DNA of 64,000 bases from Vesta saturnalis (Eukaryota; Arthropoda; Insecta; Coleoptera; Lampyridae), in assembly GCA_036346205.1 (NCBI GenBank), contig JARFJB010001817.1, forward strand, positions 2,098,001 through 2,162,000, written 5' to 3'. A program made the translations under genes and the position numbers. Numbering within the stretch: the stretch's first letter is position 1; each line of letters starts with the position of its first letter. Below the pieces are notes generated by a model. The model was not told where the DNA came from. It worked only from the letters and a program-made list of their open reading frames with translations, and searched no databases. Positions 23,221-33,756 of this stretch are shown one piece after another.

Positions 23221-23667
23221 CTTAGGCTTATAAATGACCCGTCCTTAACTTCTCACATACAGTCCCTTGAGCATAGAAGGATGGTTTCAGTTCTTTCTTT
23301 GTATTATCGTTATTACAACGGCTATTGTGCTGGTGAATTACATTCTTTGATACCATCTCCGGCTATCTTTGCGAGAAACACTCGGTTCGCTCATTCACAT
23401 CATTAGTATGCAGTACAAATCGCCACTTGTCGTACCAAACGGGCGCAATCCACATTTTTCTACACGGCTTCTAAACTCTGGAATTATCTTCCTAGTTCCT
23501 GTTTTCCTCTCACTTATGATATGAGAAAATTTAAGATAGCTGTTCATAGGCATCTATTGGCAATTCATTATCCCTCTATCCATCCTCCTAAGTGTTACTG
23601 AGTGCTTTAGCACGATAGGCCTTATTTAGCCTGTTCAGGTCCACAATCATAAAAAAAAAAAAAAAAT
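23221..23667 (+). mobile_element. 5'-truncated LINE (jockey/CR1-like) 3' end with poly-A
   Basis: Encodes the C-terminal end of a non-LTR retrotransposon polyprotein: INDPSLTSHIQSLEHRRMVS, YYRYYNGYCAGEL and LPSSCFPLTYDMRKFKIAVH, ending PPKCY and TGA near 23601. A 3' UTR and an A-run at 23650-23666 follow. The same family, same 3' end, is inserted in the opposite orientation at 37077-38700. One in-frame stop (TAG, about 23404) and a frame change are present. Severe 5' truncation is typical of LINE insertion. Confidence 0.85.
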
Positions 23668-24439
23668 AGAAGAATTAACAAAAATCCCCACTCAAATCTG
23701 CAACGCATATTGAATTTTGTAAATAGTGTTAAAATAAACTAATAAATGTCATTTGACCACTAAGCCAAAACATTGGGTTGCGGAAGGCTGTAAAGATTTC
23801 CGAGAAATGTTAATCTCTAGACGATACCATTCAAAAGTAGTGTACAATATATATTTTTGCAGGAGCCGGTCAATATTTCATTTATTCCGATTGTCTTCAT
23901 AAAAGTACTGTTAAGCAATAAACGCATTTAAAAACATAGAGTACATTCTTAGAAATCTGGCATAACAGTGCACCCTCTTTTTATTCAAAGAACCAAATGT
24001 ATGAGGCGTCTCCAAATTTTAGATTTATCATAACTACTGTGTACCAATAAAAATTCAAATATAAACTAAAGGCGTCTATCGTTTCATAAGTACAATGTAC
24101 AAACACTGTGCAATTTTATTTAATTAGGTAGATCTTACAAAATGATTTATTGTAATCCGTGTTTAGAAGAATAAACAAAAAAGTGGAATATAACTAAATA
24201 TACAAGCTGTGCTAGTAACCCCTTTTAGTTGGTGACTGTCGAAATTTGTAAATTGAGTATACACAGCAGTTGGTAGGTGGATAAATAACCAATATAAAAC
24301 ATAATCAACTAGATAGTTATAATTACCGCTTTAGGGAGAAAATGCAGTAATTATTTATATATTTATTTGTTCGAAACATTTAAATAAAGGTCAAATGGAT
24401 AAAACTTCAATTCTTATAACTAGATAATCAATTCATTAA

Positions 24440-25065
24440 TTAACTAACAATATGTAACCAGCTGATAACTTTCTTAGATTTCATATTAAGTGCGGTTTGC
24501 GAAATCCAGGTTAAATAGGCGGACTTAATTTTTAACCCCTTGGCGGCAGCTCTATCACGAATTATTTTTTCACCTTCATTATTAATTAAGTAGATAGTAA
24601 TATAATCTGAAAATGTCAACTTGATACTATGCACGGTTTTCGAGATCGAGGATTAAGGGTTGGTCTCAATTTTCACCCCCTTAGACGGCAGCTTCATCAC
24701 ATATGATTTTTTCATCTTTATTATTAATTAGTTAGTAATATAATCTGAAAATATCGACTTGATACTATGCACGGTTTTCGAGATCGAGTATTAAGGGTTG
24801 GTCTTAATTTTCACCCCCTTAGACGGCAGCTCTATCTCATATTATTTTTTTATCTTTATTATTAAATAGTCAGTAATATTATCAGAGAATGTCAATTTGA
24901 TGCTATGCACGGTTTTCGAGATCGAGGAATAAGGGTTGGTCTTAATTTTCACCCCCTTAGGCGGCAGCCCCATCACATTATTGTTTTACCTTCATTATTA
25001 ATTAGATAGTAATAAAATCTGAAATTGTCATCTGGATACTCTGCATGGGCTGCAAATTACTTCAT
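24440..25065 (-). repeat. 138-bp minisatellite, ~4.5 copies (minus orientation)
   Basis: The CACGGTTTTCGAGATCGAG block starts at 24632, 24770 and 24908, exactly 138 bases apart. Each is followed by TAAGGGTTGGTCT, CACCCCCTTAGRCGGCAGC and TTATTATTAATTAGT. The 64-codon ORF at 24440-24634 lies within the repeat and is not a gene. Confidence 0.9.
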
Positions 25066-25174
25066 TTATAAGTTACTGTGACTTCGATAATCATCGGAAA
25101 AATTGGCCGCTCTTTTCACACCGGTAAAACTACAAATATTTTTCAAACTGCGCCCTCTTTTTTGGATGCAGACT

Positions 25175-25490
25175 TCGCATCGTCTTCTAATTTAATTTAT
25201 AGAGTTATATATAGATAATGGTGTTAATTGTGTAAAAGCCACACGAACCCTTTCTTTTAACTCATTCACAGTATTATTAGTTCATTTGTATGTAATGTTT
25301 TTCAAAAAAACCCATAAAAATAAATCTAGAGGCGAAAGATCGGGTGAACGAGCAGGCCACAATATTGGTGCTGTTGTTCCTATTAGGAAAACGTAAATTT
25401 AAGTAGTCACTAACTACAGGGAATTATGTGCGGGAGCTCTGTCTTGCTGAAATATGACATTGCAATAATGTATTAAAGCCAGACTAGTAG
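25175..25490 (-). pseudogene. DUF4817-type transposase, C-terminal part of split gene
   Basis: Minus-strand frames give CNVIFQQDRAPAHNSL (second catalytic Asp, about 25460-25420), then ILWPARSPDLSPLDLFLWVF (third Asp, about 25365-25310) and ELKERVRVAF. This continues the transposase whose front half is at 26990-27540. The ~1.45 kb between them interrupts the gene after the WCCIKNGRF stretch. Confidence 0.75.
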
Positions 25491-25819
25491 TAATATAGGG
25501 CCGGTTCTGGACCAGTTCAAGGTCACTCGCCCTCTGGTGGTGAAAAACGGACGCTTTTGGAGCTCTTTCAAGGTCAAACTTTAGGTGGTAAATTTAAAAT
25601 TTTGGAGCTGGTCAAGGTCAAAGCTAAAAATAGAAGTTGCAAGGTAATCATAAATCTAAAAATAGTTTTCAAGGCCAGAGGTTATTGACCTACGGTGGTG
25701 TCATATTACATTTCTTAGAAATGTAAAAAGGTCAAGGTGAAAAGCTAAAAATAGAAGTTGCAAGGTAATCATTCTTAGAAATCTAAAAGTTTTTTGAGTA
25801 GGTTAGCAGTTTTGAAAGG

Positions 25820-26045
25820 ATGCATGTTTATAATAAAAAGGCTTATCCGGGATTGCATGATTCAGTAAACTTTTTATTGCTAGAAATGGTGAAAGTAATA
25901 AGAAGAGAAAGAAAGAATTATTAAGTATTGATGAGAGAAGGAAAAGACTCGAGGTGTTAATCAAGGAAATAAAAAAATTGAGGGTAGATTTAGAGCTGTA
26001 TGAGCTAAAAAAGAAAATGATGCAACTTCGAGCGAATGTGCCATG
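25820..26045 (+). CDS. Small charged coiled-coil-like ORF (frameshifted)
   Basis: From ATG 25820 the frame reads MHVYNKKAYPGLHDSVNFLL and stops at a TAA near 25925. The +1 frame, from about 25880, continues KKRKKELLSIDERRKRLEVL to KKMMQLRANVP and TGA at 26043-26045. The second part is a Lys/Glu/Leu-rich helix with heptad-like spacing. It may be one ~75-residue protein with a single frameshift. It sits 77 bases before the exonuclease-like ORF in the same orientation, suggesting a two-gene cassette. Not recognised. Confidence 0.35.
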
Positions 26046-26121
26046 AAAAGTATGAAATAAAGGGGAATTGTAATTTGAATGAAAGACGCTTTAAAAAGTA
26101 AATAAGTAATTACAGTAGTGC

Positions 26122-26589
26122 ATGTTATATTGCAAAGTGATGATTGTTATAATTGATGTGCAAGGATTCAAAACAGCAAGAAATATATTTACACTTAAGG
26201 AACTAGCGATATATAATGGAGAGCAAATTGCTCATTACGTATTCAAGCCTCCATTTCCATGGCACACCTTGGATAGTGAATTTCAAAAACAAGCTAATTG
26301 GTTAATTCACAACCACCACTTTATCAAGTGGGAATATGGATATACTTCTCCACGTCTATTCCCTCGTATACTTAGTGATTTCATATCAACAACAGATGAG
26401 GTGTACGTTAAAGGACGAGAGAAAGCTGATTTTATTCAAACATTTTTAAAACAACGCATTACGGTGTTTGAAGAACAACCTACTTTACCCAAACTTCATC
26501 CATGCTGTTTTTTTCATACACAAAACACTTGTCACTGCGCTTTAGCTCATGTATATCATTTATATGAAAAAATTGTAGTGAAATTCTAA
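26122..26589 (+). CDS. Uncharacterised ORF, possibly DEDD-exonuclease-like
   Basis: Intact 155-codon ORF, unusual in this window; an internal ATG at 26140 could also start it. It opens with VIIDVQGFKTARNIFTLKEL (an Asp near the N-terminus and a KEL Glu in the next strand). Then come YVFKPPFPWHTL, HFIKWEYGYTSPRLF, VYVKGREKADFIQTFL and a Cys/His-rich end CCFFHTQNTCHCALAHVY. I recall multicopy insect proteins with the same order (IDVQGF, PPFPW, KGREKADF, Cys-rich tail). The start resembles an RNase H-fold 3'-5' exonuclease, but the full DEDD set is not obvious. Function unproven. Confidence 0.5.
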   Translation: MLYCKVMIVIIDVQGFKTARNIFTLKELAIYNGEQIAHYVFKPPFPWHTLDSEFQKQANWLIHNHHFIKWEYGYTSPRLFPRILSDFISTTDEVYVKGREKADFIQTFLKQRITVFEEQPTLPKLHPCCFFHTQNTCHCALAHVYHLYEKIVVKF

Positions 26590-26989
26590 TAAAGATTTAT
26601 TAACTGACATCTATATGTACATATCTTATTCGCATGTATTACCTCAACGCTTTTATGAGTATTTCAAAGAAGAACTGGACAATTTAAATGTTATCTAAGA
26701 ATAAGCATTTGTGTAAAATTTTTTTGGATAATGAGAACCTAAACTGCTTTCAGTCTGCCAGAAACAGATACCGCTTCTGAGAAACAGCTGTTCTGTTTTT
26801 GAGCTGTTTTCGGAAACCGGGGAAGCTGTTTTGAGCTGTTTCTACCTGTTGCTAGAAAAAATAGGTATCTGTTTTTTTGAACTGACTGCAGCAAAGTTTA
26901 TACTATACTCTAGAAATCTCTCCAAATGAATTCGTAGAATATAGAAATATTTCATTGAGTGTAATGTTACTTCATACATGTGATAATAA

Positions 26990-27540
26990 AAACGTCCGTT
27001 TTTAATGCAGCACCACACCTTTATTCCAAATTTCCCTTGCCTCCTGCGGACAAGACTGACATAAGTGTTAGTATCTGCCTAGTAAGGTAAATTGTGATTA
27101 TTAAATATACCATCACTACTGATATGCGCCTCGTCTGACCATGCAATAGAGTTTGAAAAATTAGGTATATTTTGACACTGACTTATATACCTCAGTACAC
27201 CGCCTTTTGTCGTCTATAGCCAAAAAATGTTCTTTCCGAAATTTATAGCAATGGTATTTGTGTTTCTTTAAAATTCGAAGGGCTTGCTTCGAGAGACACC
27301 TAGATTAACCATTTGTCTAGATGAAGTTGTTAGCTCTGCTGCGACTTGTCCTAAGACGACCATTGAATTTTCTTCAGAATTTCGTTTAAAGTAAGTTTTT
27401 GGCCCGGGATTTTTAAAAGAACCGAATTCAATTAAATTTGTCTGTAACCTAAAATTAATCAAAATATTGTTTTGAGCTAACAAAAATCTTAATTTCTATT
27501 AACTACACCGTTCAACAATATTTTTATTTAGCTGCTGCCT
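26990..27540 (-). pseudogene. DUF4817-type transposase, N-terminal part of split gene
   Basis: Minus strand. HTH part with VLGQVAAELTTSSRQMVNLG and VSRS (about 27365-27290), then a degraded HKYH...FRKEHF stretch. Next is the first catalytic block with AWSDEAHIS (about 27150-27120) and a later IKVWCCIKNGRF near 27010-26985. The DUF4817 front end is poorly preserved. Frame changes occur near 27290 and 27180. The second half of the same gene lies at 25175-25490. Confidence 0.7.
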
Positions 27541-28329
27541 TTCAGGAAAATTTTGTAAATATAATTCCGATGCCACATACTTATCACCTTCGGGTAATAT
27601 AAAACAGTTTAGCATGCAAATTTTTCTGAATTTGTATAATTAGGCATGTTAATAACTAAATTCCAAGATCACTTTGTTGCACACATCTAATTTTTATTTT
27701 ATTATTTGACATATAGGTATCATTTGTTTTTGCTTAAATAAATCTCAGCCTCCTATGCCTACTTTGTATTCTTAGTATAACACGTAAATGAGAAAAACGT
27801 AAAAATCATTTAATTAGTAAAATAGCATAGAAAAGCACAAAAAAATGTGATTTTAAAATGTCATAGCCAACTATGGTTTCCACATAAAAAAATACAACTT
27901 TATGTCATATTTTTTTAATTAAGGAGGAATTAAAAATGTGAATACACTAACGGATTCTACTTAAAAAAGTGCCTTAAGAATGTTTTTACAGGTTGTCGAT
28001 ACATTTCGAAATAAAAAAGTTATTCAAGTTTTTCAAAATCGCCATTTCTTCAATTCGGTCAGAGATGTATTGATTATCACTATTGGATCTTAAGTAGCAC
28101 CAAAATCGAGCACAAGGACCCCATATTACTTTTTGTCTATCTGTAATAGAAATGGTACTTCCTATAAGAAAGCATCGAGAATGAACCACCCTGTACAGTA
28201 AAACTAAATAACATGTGACATGGTTGGTTACGTATTAAAAACATTAACAAAGCTTACCATATTTTAGAGATCAAAATTGTTTATTAATTTAGTTGAAATT
28301 TGATTAAAACCATGTTGATAAGATAAGAT

Positions 28330-28795
28330 ATAATTATAAATACTGTTTATTAATATCTGATTTCTTATTAATAGAGAGTATTGCTTCTTAGTTAAATTAT
28401 TTTCTTTACATAATATGGTGACTTCATTAAAATTCATTTCATGGTTTTGTTGGATAACATGCTCAGATAAGCTACATGAAGTAATTCTTCTTTTGCAGTA
28501 ACTTTTACACTTTTATGAGATGTGATTCTCACTGATAAATTTCTAAATCTTTGCCCTTTGTACAACTTAAAACAATCCTTCCATGGGATAGAATAAACAA
28601 CATTTGAACTTTTAAAGTTGTTAATGGAGATTTATGTATGTTACTTAAAGTTTTGATGTTTTTGTTGATATTTAGGTTATTTGGTTGCATAAACCGTAAA
28701 ATGTTTTTATATTTTTCTAGTGTGTGCGTTTTTTTTTCAAGTCTGTCATAATGTAATTTTTTGTTCTCGTTCATTTTCCTTATGCTTTAACGGTT
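28330..28795 (-). pseudogene. Penelope-like element fragment with GIY-YIG end
   Basis: Minus-strand frame from about 28795 gives ENKKLHYDRLEKKTHTLEKY and then, in a shifted frame, VVYSIPWKDCFKLYKGQR (GIY-YIG signature degraded to KLYKGQ) with RITSHKSVK. After another shift come SEHVIQQNHEMNFNEV and ENNLTKKQYSLL. This matches the same regions of the copy at 20905-21750, in the opposite orientation. Dead by at least two frameshifts. Confidence 0.7.
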
Positions 28796-28933
28796 TTAAA
28801 CTCACACAACTTGTGATAATTGTAATCTAACAATTCAATTATAACTTCCAATATTAAAATGTGTTTGTTTCAATGTGAATGAAACAGGTTATGGGCCCAG
28901 AGAAAGTTTTGTGAGTGTGAAGTTTTTTTTACC

Positions 28934-29690
28934 ATGTCATCATATTTTTCAATTGAAAAATTAAAAGGCCGAGAAAATTATGATGCATGGAAATTTGCCG
29001 TACAAGTCTATGTAGAGGAACTGGAACTGTGGGACTGTGTTTTAGGCATTGAAAAGGAAGAAAAAAGATTAAACAATGCAGGTCAAAACTTGGTCTTCTG
29101 TTAGATCCGATCAATTATGTACACGTTCAGTCAACTAAAACAGCTGAACAAGCGTGGGATAATCTAAAAAAAAGCTTTTGAGGACAGCGGGTTGACTAGA
29201 AAAGTAGGACTTCTCCGTGCTTTAACAACGACTAGACTGGAAAATTGTAATTCAGATTATTTTAATAAGGATCATCAATGCGGCCTATAAGTTATCAAAC
29301 ATAGGTTTAGAAGTGAATGATGAATGTGTTGGAACCATATTACTTGCGGGACTTCCAGATCATTATGAAACTATGATACTAGGCATAGAAAATTCTGGGG
29401 TCAAAGTAACCAGTGATTCTATAAAAATGAAGTTGCTACAGGACATTTCAGTTCGAAAATCTAACAAACCAGGCAACTCTGCATTATATATTTATGGTTA
29501 TGGCTCCCATAATAAAAACAAGGGAAACTATGAGAATAAGCGTCCTCCCCTGCAAAGAAAGGGAAAGGGACCACGTTGTTTTCAGTGCAATAATTATGGG
29601 CACTATTCTAAACAGTGTACCCTAAAAAAATATGATAAAGATGAAAATAAAAATGATAACAAACATGGTAAAAGTGACAGATCATTCTTT
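28934..29690 (+). pseudogene. copia-type gag
   Basis: ATG 28934 begins MSSYFSIEKLKGRENYDAWK (UBN2/gag-like; the family start is usually KLxGxNYxxWK). The frame breaks near 29090 and 29180. It resumes at 29313 with NDECVGTILLAGLPDHYETM and reaches a CCHC zinc knuckle RCFQCNNYGHYSKQC at about 29572-29616. Gag would package RNA into virus-like particles. This copy has at least three frame breaks. Confidence 0.8.
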
Positions 29691-31960
29691 GCCGTATTTT
29701 CTGTTCATTGTGGAGTCAGTAATGTGTACTATTTGGACTCGGGAGCAACAGCTCACCTTTCAATGAATAAAACTTTGTTAGAAGACAATCAGAAGTCTAC
29801 CCAGTTGAGTATCACCACGCAAATGATTTACAAATGGTGACGGACTTGTTGGAAACTTAAATCTTCCTGTGACAGTAAGTGGTTCTGAGAGTGATGTCCA
29901 AGTAAGTAATGTTTGTTATGTTCATGAACTCAAAGCAAATTTGCTATTTGTGAGTCAAATTGTTAGCAAGGGAATTTCAGGTATTTTTAATCCTACTGGT
30001 ACTAAACTTGTTTATAATAGCAACTGCCTCACTGGATAATAATTTATTCAAACAAAATATACCCAAGCATAATGTTTTTACTGCTGCAACGTCCCATTAC
30101 ACAGACGTATAGGTCATTTGAATTCAAATAGTTTAAAACAGTTAAATGATGGCTTAGTTGACGGTTTGCAATTTTCCGAAACTAAAACTTCAAATATATG
30201 CGAAACATGCGTGATAGGCAAAAGTCACCGTCTACCGTTTCCAACAAGTAGCTTCAAATGAAATGAATTACTGCATTTAATTCATTCAGATTTACTTGGA
30301 CCCATGGAAATAGAATGTTTGTCTGGCTCAAAATTTGTTTTGTCAGTTCTGGACGACTACAGTCATAAATCATTTGTTTATTTTCTCAAGTCGACAGATC
30401 ACGTGGTGTAACAGTTTGAAATGTTAAAAAATTTTTTTCAAAATCAAACTGACCGTAACATAAAAGTTTTGAGGACGGATGGGGGGGAGAATATTGTAAT
30501 CAAAAATTAAAATCTATTCTCAAGTTTACAGGCATATTGCATCAGACAACCTGCTCCTTCACAAACCAGCAAAACGAGAAATCTGAACGTTTTTACCGTA
30601 GTTTGATGGACAAGGCGAGATGTTTACTGACCGATACTGGCCTACCACACCAGTTCTGGGCTGAAGCAGTAAACCCGCATACTATCTGTTGAACGTTCTC
30701 CAAGCAAAAGTATAGAAAGTACTCCGGAACAATTATGGTCAGGTAAGAAACCTAATTTATCTCATATAAGACTCTTTGGTTGCAAAGCCTTTGCTCACGT
30801 ACCGGCTCAGAAAAGAAAAAACTAGACCCTAGAGCAACACCATGTATATTTGTCAGATATAGTCTGGAATCCTAAAGGTTATAGACTTTACAACCCTGTA
30901 AAAAATGTGTTTTCATATCAAAAGATGTGATATTTTCTGACAATGAAAAGGGGAATTCTTTGTTGTTTGAACCTTGTAATAATGACGACCGTCCTTTCTA
31001 TATCTTATCCGAAAATGAAGTAGAAGAGGAGATGGACCAAGATATTGATGAAACCAGAGGCCTTAAATGATTATATTACATATTTTTCTGCATTCACTGG
31101 GGATGTTTGTGATCCATTAACTATAAAAAAAGGTATGGAACGTCCAGATAAAGAATTTTGGATAAAATCTATGGACGGTGAAATGGAATCCGAAAGACAA
31201 AATCACACATGGGATTTAGTAGACCTTCCTCCAAGGAAAAATGCCTTACAATCAAAATGGGTGTTCCGGACAAAAAGAGACGCATCAGTTATAAAGTACA
31301 AATCACGCCTCGTGGTGAAAGGCTGCGGCCAGAAGAAAGGGATGGACTTTGATGAAACTTTTTCACCGGTGGTTCGCTATAGTTCTATCAGATATTTATT
31401 GGCCTTAGCGACTGAACATGACTTGGATATTGATCAAATTGATGCTGTGTCCGCATTCCTCCAAGGTGATCTGACCGAATAACTTTATATGTTTCAATCA
31501 CATGGATATAGTAATTCAAATAAAGTGTGTTGTCTCAGAAAAAGTTTGTAAGGACTTAACAGTCAAGTCGTGAATGGACCACAAAGTTACATTCGTGTAT
31601 AAAAAATAAAATTGGCCTACAACAATCAAGTTTTGATCCATGTGTTTACTTCAACATAACGGATCGTGATATGTTCATCCTAACAGTTTGGGTGGACGAT
31701 GTATTAATGTTCTCCAACAATATAAAAATGAAATATCAAATAAAACATCAACTTGCAGATCATTTAAAAATAACTGACATGGGAGAAGCAAAACATATTT
31801 TGGGTGTTCAAATTGAGCGGAATAAAAAAGAAAAAAATCTATATTAATCAGCAATCGTATATTGAAGAAGTGCTGAGGCGTTTTAACATGGAAAATTGTA
31901 ATCCTGCCGCGACCCCGATGATCCCAAATTTAAAATTGTCTACAGATCATGAGGCATGTG
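29691..31960 (+). pseudogene. copia-type pol (protease, integrase, RT)
   Basis: Aspartic protease motif LDSGATAHLS at about 29735. The GAG-pre-integrase region includes RRIGHLNSNS, CETCVIGKSHRLPF and FIHSD-like start of the integrase core (IHSDLLGPM at about 30283). The second Asp lies in LRTDGGEN (about 30472) and the Glu in NEKSERFYRSLMDKAR (about 30575). The RT part 31045-31482 is the best preserved: SKWVFRTKRDASVIKYKSRL and DFDETFSPVVRYSSIR. The catalytic box is WVDDVLMFS at about 31690. Numerous stops and frameshifts; RNase H is absent. Confidence 0.85.
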
Positions 31961-32455
31961 AATTTTGTCAATATTTGAAGTAGAATATCTCAAAAAGGAC
32001 TGAGTGAAAAATTATGATATTAATTTTGGTACCGATTTTTCATGATATAAACATGTGGTAGAAATTTGGAAACTGATACTCAACTGGTTCTAGAGTTACG
32101 GTGAATTAAAGTTTGCCAAAATTTGTGTCATATATATGCACTAAATATAATGATAAATTAAGGTTGAAAATACTTTTTCCTATTAAAACTAATTAAAATT
32201 CACTTCACCAAGGATAAAAATGCACCATGTCCCAAAAAAAAAGATAGCACATAAAAAAGTACATGGCATTAACTTATATGAAAAAAGTTTTAATACTAAA
32301 ATGCCCTAATGATAAATTTTAATGTTTCGTGCAGACATCTGTAAGCAATTTACAATTTAATTCTTACAGGTTGAAGTTTTCAATACTAAAGCTTTCATGT
32401 CTGTACTTGTCTTTGTCTGTTGATGCAAGAAGATTAAGCATGTTCAGATTTGAAC
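31961..32455. other. AT-rich DNA, no gene seen
   Basis: No recognisable coding or terminal-repeat content. Confidence 0.4.
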
Positions 32456-33113
32456 GGATCTAGGAAAATTCACCGCCAACAATTCACCGACAGCAATTCG
32501 CCGACAACAATTCACCTAAAGTAAATTCACCGCGACAACAATTCACCGAAACAACAATTCTCCGAAACCAACATTCACCGGAAAAAAAATTATTATTTAA
32601 CTAATTAGTGAAAAGTAACTTATCTATAACCACCAGATAGTACTTGTGTAAATACGCTTAACTTTAATGGTAGCCCACTTTCATTGTGTAATAATAAATA
32701 TAATAATAAAGAAAATATTAGTGTACTTATAAAAAAATAATTTATTAATAAAAATCATCGTCAAAAGTAAAGCAAATATACATATTCTATTAAAGGTAAT
32801 TATTTGACTAATTAGTGAACAAAACTAAATGAGTTATGATAATGTACTTTTCATAGGAATTAATTAAAGGGAAACCAAAATCGAATAACAGGAGGTAAGT
32901 TTTTTTTAACTAATTAGAAAACAAAATTAGTGTGTTACTGTAATATATTTTTGTTAAGATTCTGTTGAAGATAATTAAAATATCTAATAATTATTTATCA
33001 TGAGCGATGAATTTTTGTTTCGGTGAATTGTTGTGGCGGTGAATTTACTTTCGGTGATTTGTTGTCGGTGAATTGCTGTCGGTGAATTGTTGGCGGTGAA
33101 TTTTCCGGAACCC
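32456..33113. mobile_element. Foldback/Mutator-like MITE with 9-bp duplication
   Basis: Flanked by perfect 9-bp direct repeats GATTTGAAC (32447-32455 and 33114-33122). Termini GGATCTAGGAAAATTCACCG and (inverted) GGGTTCCGGAAAATTCACCG. The ~115-bp TIRs are built of a repeating AATTCACCGMMAACA-like 14-17-mer (six or seven units). They surround an AT-rich core without ORFs. A 9-bp duplication is typical of Mutator-like elements; repeat-built arms are typical of foldback elements. Confidence 0.85.
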
Positions 33114-33122
33114 GATTTGAAC

Positions 33123-33756
33123 AACCCCCTTCACAGACTAGTACGTAGAAATGACTCAATAGCCAAAGGTCTTAGTTCTTTGTTGAGTGAATATGTTGCA
33201 GTGGTGTTGTGATTGAAGTTTTATAAGTATACTTGTATTTGAAGTTATACTTTAATACTGTAGTGTCTTTATAACTGGAATAACATACATCTTTGTCTAC
33301 GCTGAGGAAATCCGACAAACGGAAGCCCAACTAACAAAAAGATTTGAGCTGCGCTTGCCTGTGATAGGTACGGTACAAGAGGGTATCATCGATTCGTTCC
33401 TGTGAGTGACAATCAAATCAACAAGTAAAGAATTTGATAAGCACAACACTTCAATTGTGTATACTAACACAGTATCATTTAAGCACAACGACTATGTGGC
33501 ATGCATTTACGAACGATCTGCTAGTTCATATTTTCTATCCACCTGGCCCAAAAACTGCCTTCCAGATATCTAAAAAAGACATGGTATGGGTTCCTTTTTT
33601 CACTCATTCCCTTTTGAGATACTATTCTTCAAATATTGAAAAAATTCACTTTTTGATATTTTTGCAAATTTATATAAAAAAAGGACAACGTTATCAAGCT
33701 CGACATTTTTACAGCAAGTTTACCTATAATAAATCTATACAAAATCGACTACCTTT
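33123..33756. other. Unexplained DNA with one 123-codon ORF of unknown nature
   Basis: The ORF at 33434-33805 starts MISTTLQLCILTQYHLSTTT and includes FYPPGPKTAFQISKKDMVWV. I do not recognise it, and its 3' end runs into the next inverted repeat, so I do not call it a gene. No other signal. Confidence 0.3.

Larger units (their letters stand above)
25495..26985 (+). mobile_element. 1.45-kb insertion carrying two small ORFs
   Basis: Interrupts the minus-strand transposase between its first and second catalytic blocks. The left part (25500-25800) holds direct repeats: AGCTAAAAATAGAAGTTGCA followed by AGGTAATCAT occurs twice about 140 bp apart, with repeated TCAAGGTCA. Two plus-strand ORFs follow (25820-26045 and 26122-26589). 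I see no terminal inverted repeat; the boundaries are inferred from where the transposase reading stops. Confidence 0.45.
22454..28192 (-). mobile_element. 5.7-kb Tc1/mariner-type element with ~340-bp inverted ends
   Basis: Left arm about 22454-22806 and right arm about 27860-28192 are inverted copies. They share ATTACAGATAGACAAAAAGT, the AAAGTGCCTTAAGAATGTTTTTACA region, and a TTTCCATA/ACCATAGTTGGCTATGACAT inner edge. The right terminus is CACCCTG followed by TA; the left terminus is mutated (CAGTGTG) and lacks a clean TA. Inside are a split transposase on the minus strand, minisatellites, a LINE tail and a 1.4-kb insertion with two ORFs. Confidence 0.7.
28800..31960 (+). mobile_element. Decayed Ty1/copia LTR retrotransposon
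   Basis: The order gag, zinc knuckle, protease, integrase, reverse transcriptase is that of Ty1/copia. The stretch at 28800-28888 may be the 3' end of a 5' LTR, because it is followed by GGTTATGGGCCCAG (about 28889), matching the LTR/primer-site junction seen in copia-like elements. RNase H and the 3' LTR are missing; similarity stops near 31960. The 5' side abuts the Penelope fragment, suggesting truncation. Confidence 0.8.

Noticed and set aside
24440..24634. 64-codon minus-strand ORF
   Set aside because: Sits in the 138-bp minisatellite.
22441..28200. Possibility that the inverted repeats are an assembly artefact
   Set aside because: The arms differ by many substitutions and indels, as expected for an old transposon and not for an artefact.
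32456..33113. CRISPR-like array in the AATTCACCGACAACA repeats
   Set aside because: Units are 14-17 bp with no regular unique spacers, are mirrored at both ends and are bounded by a target-site duplication.
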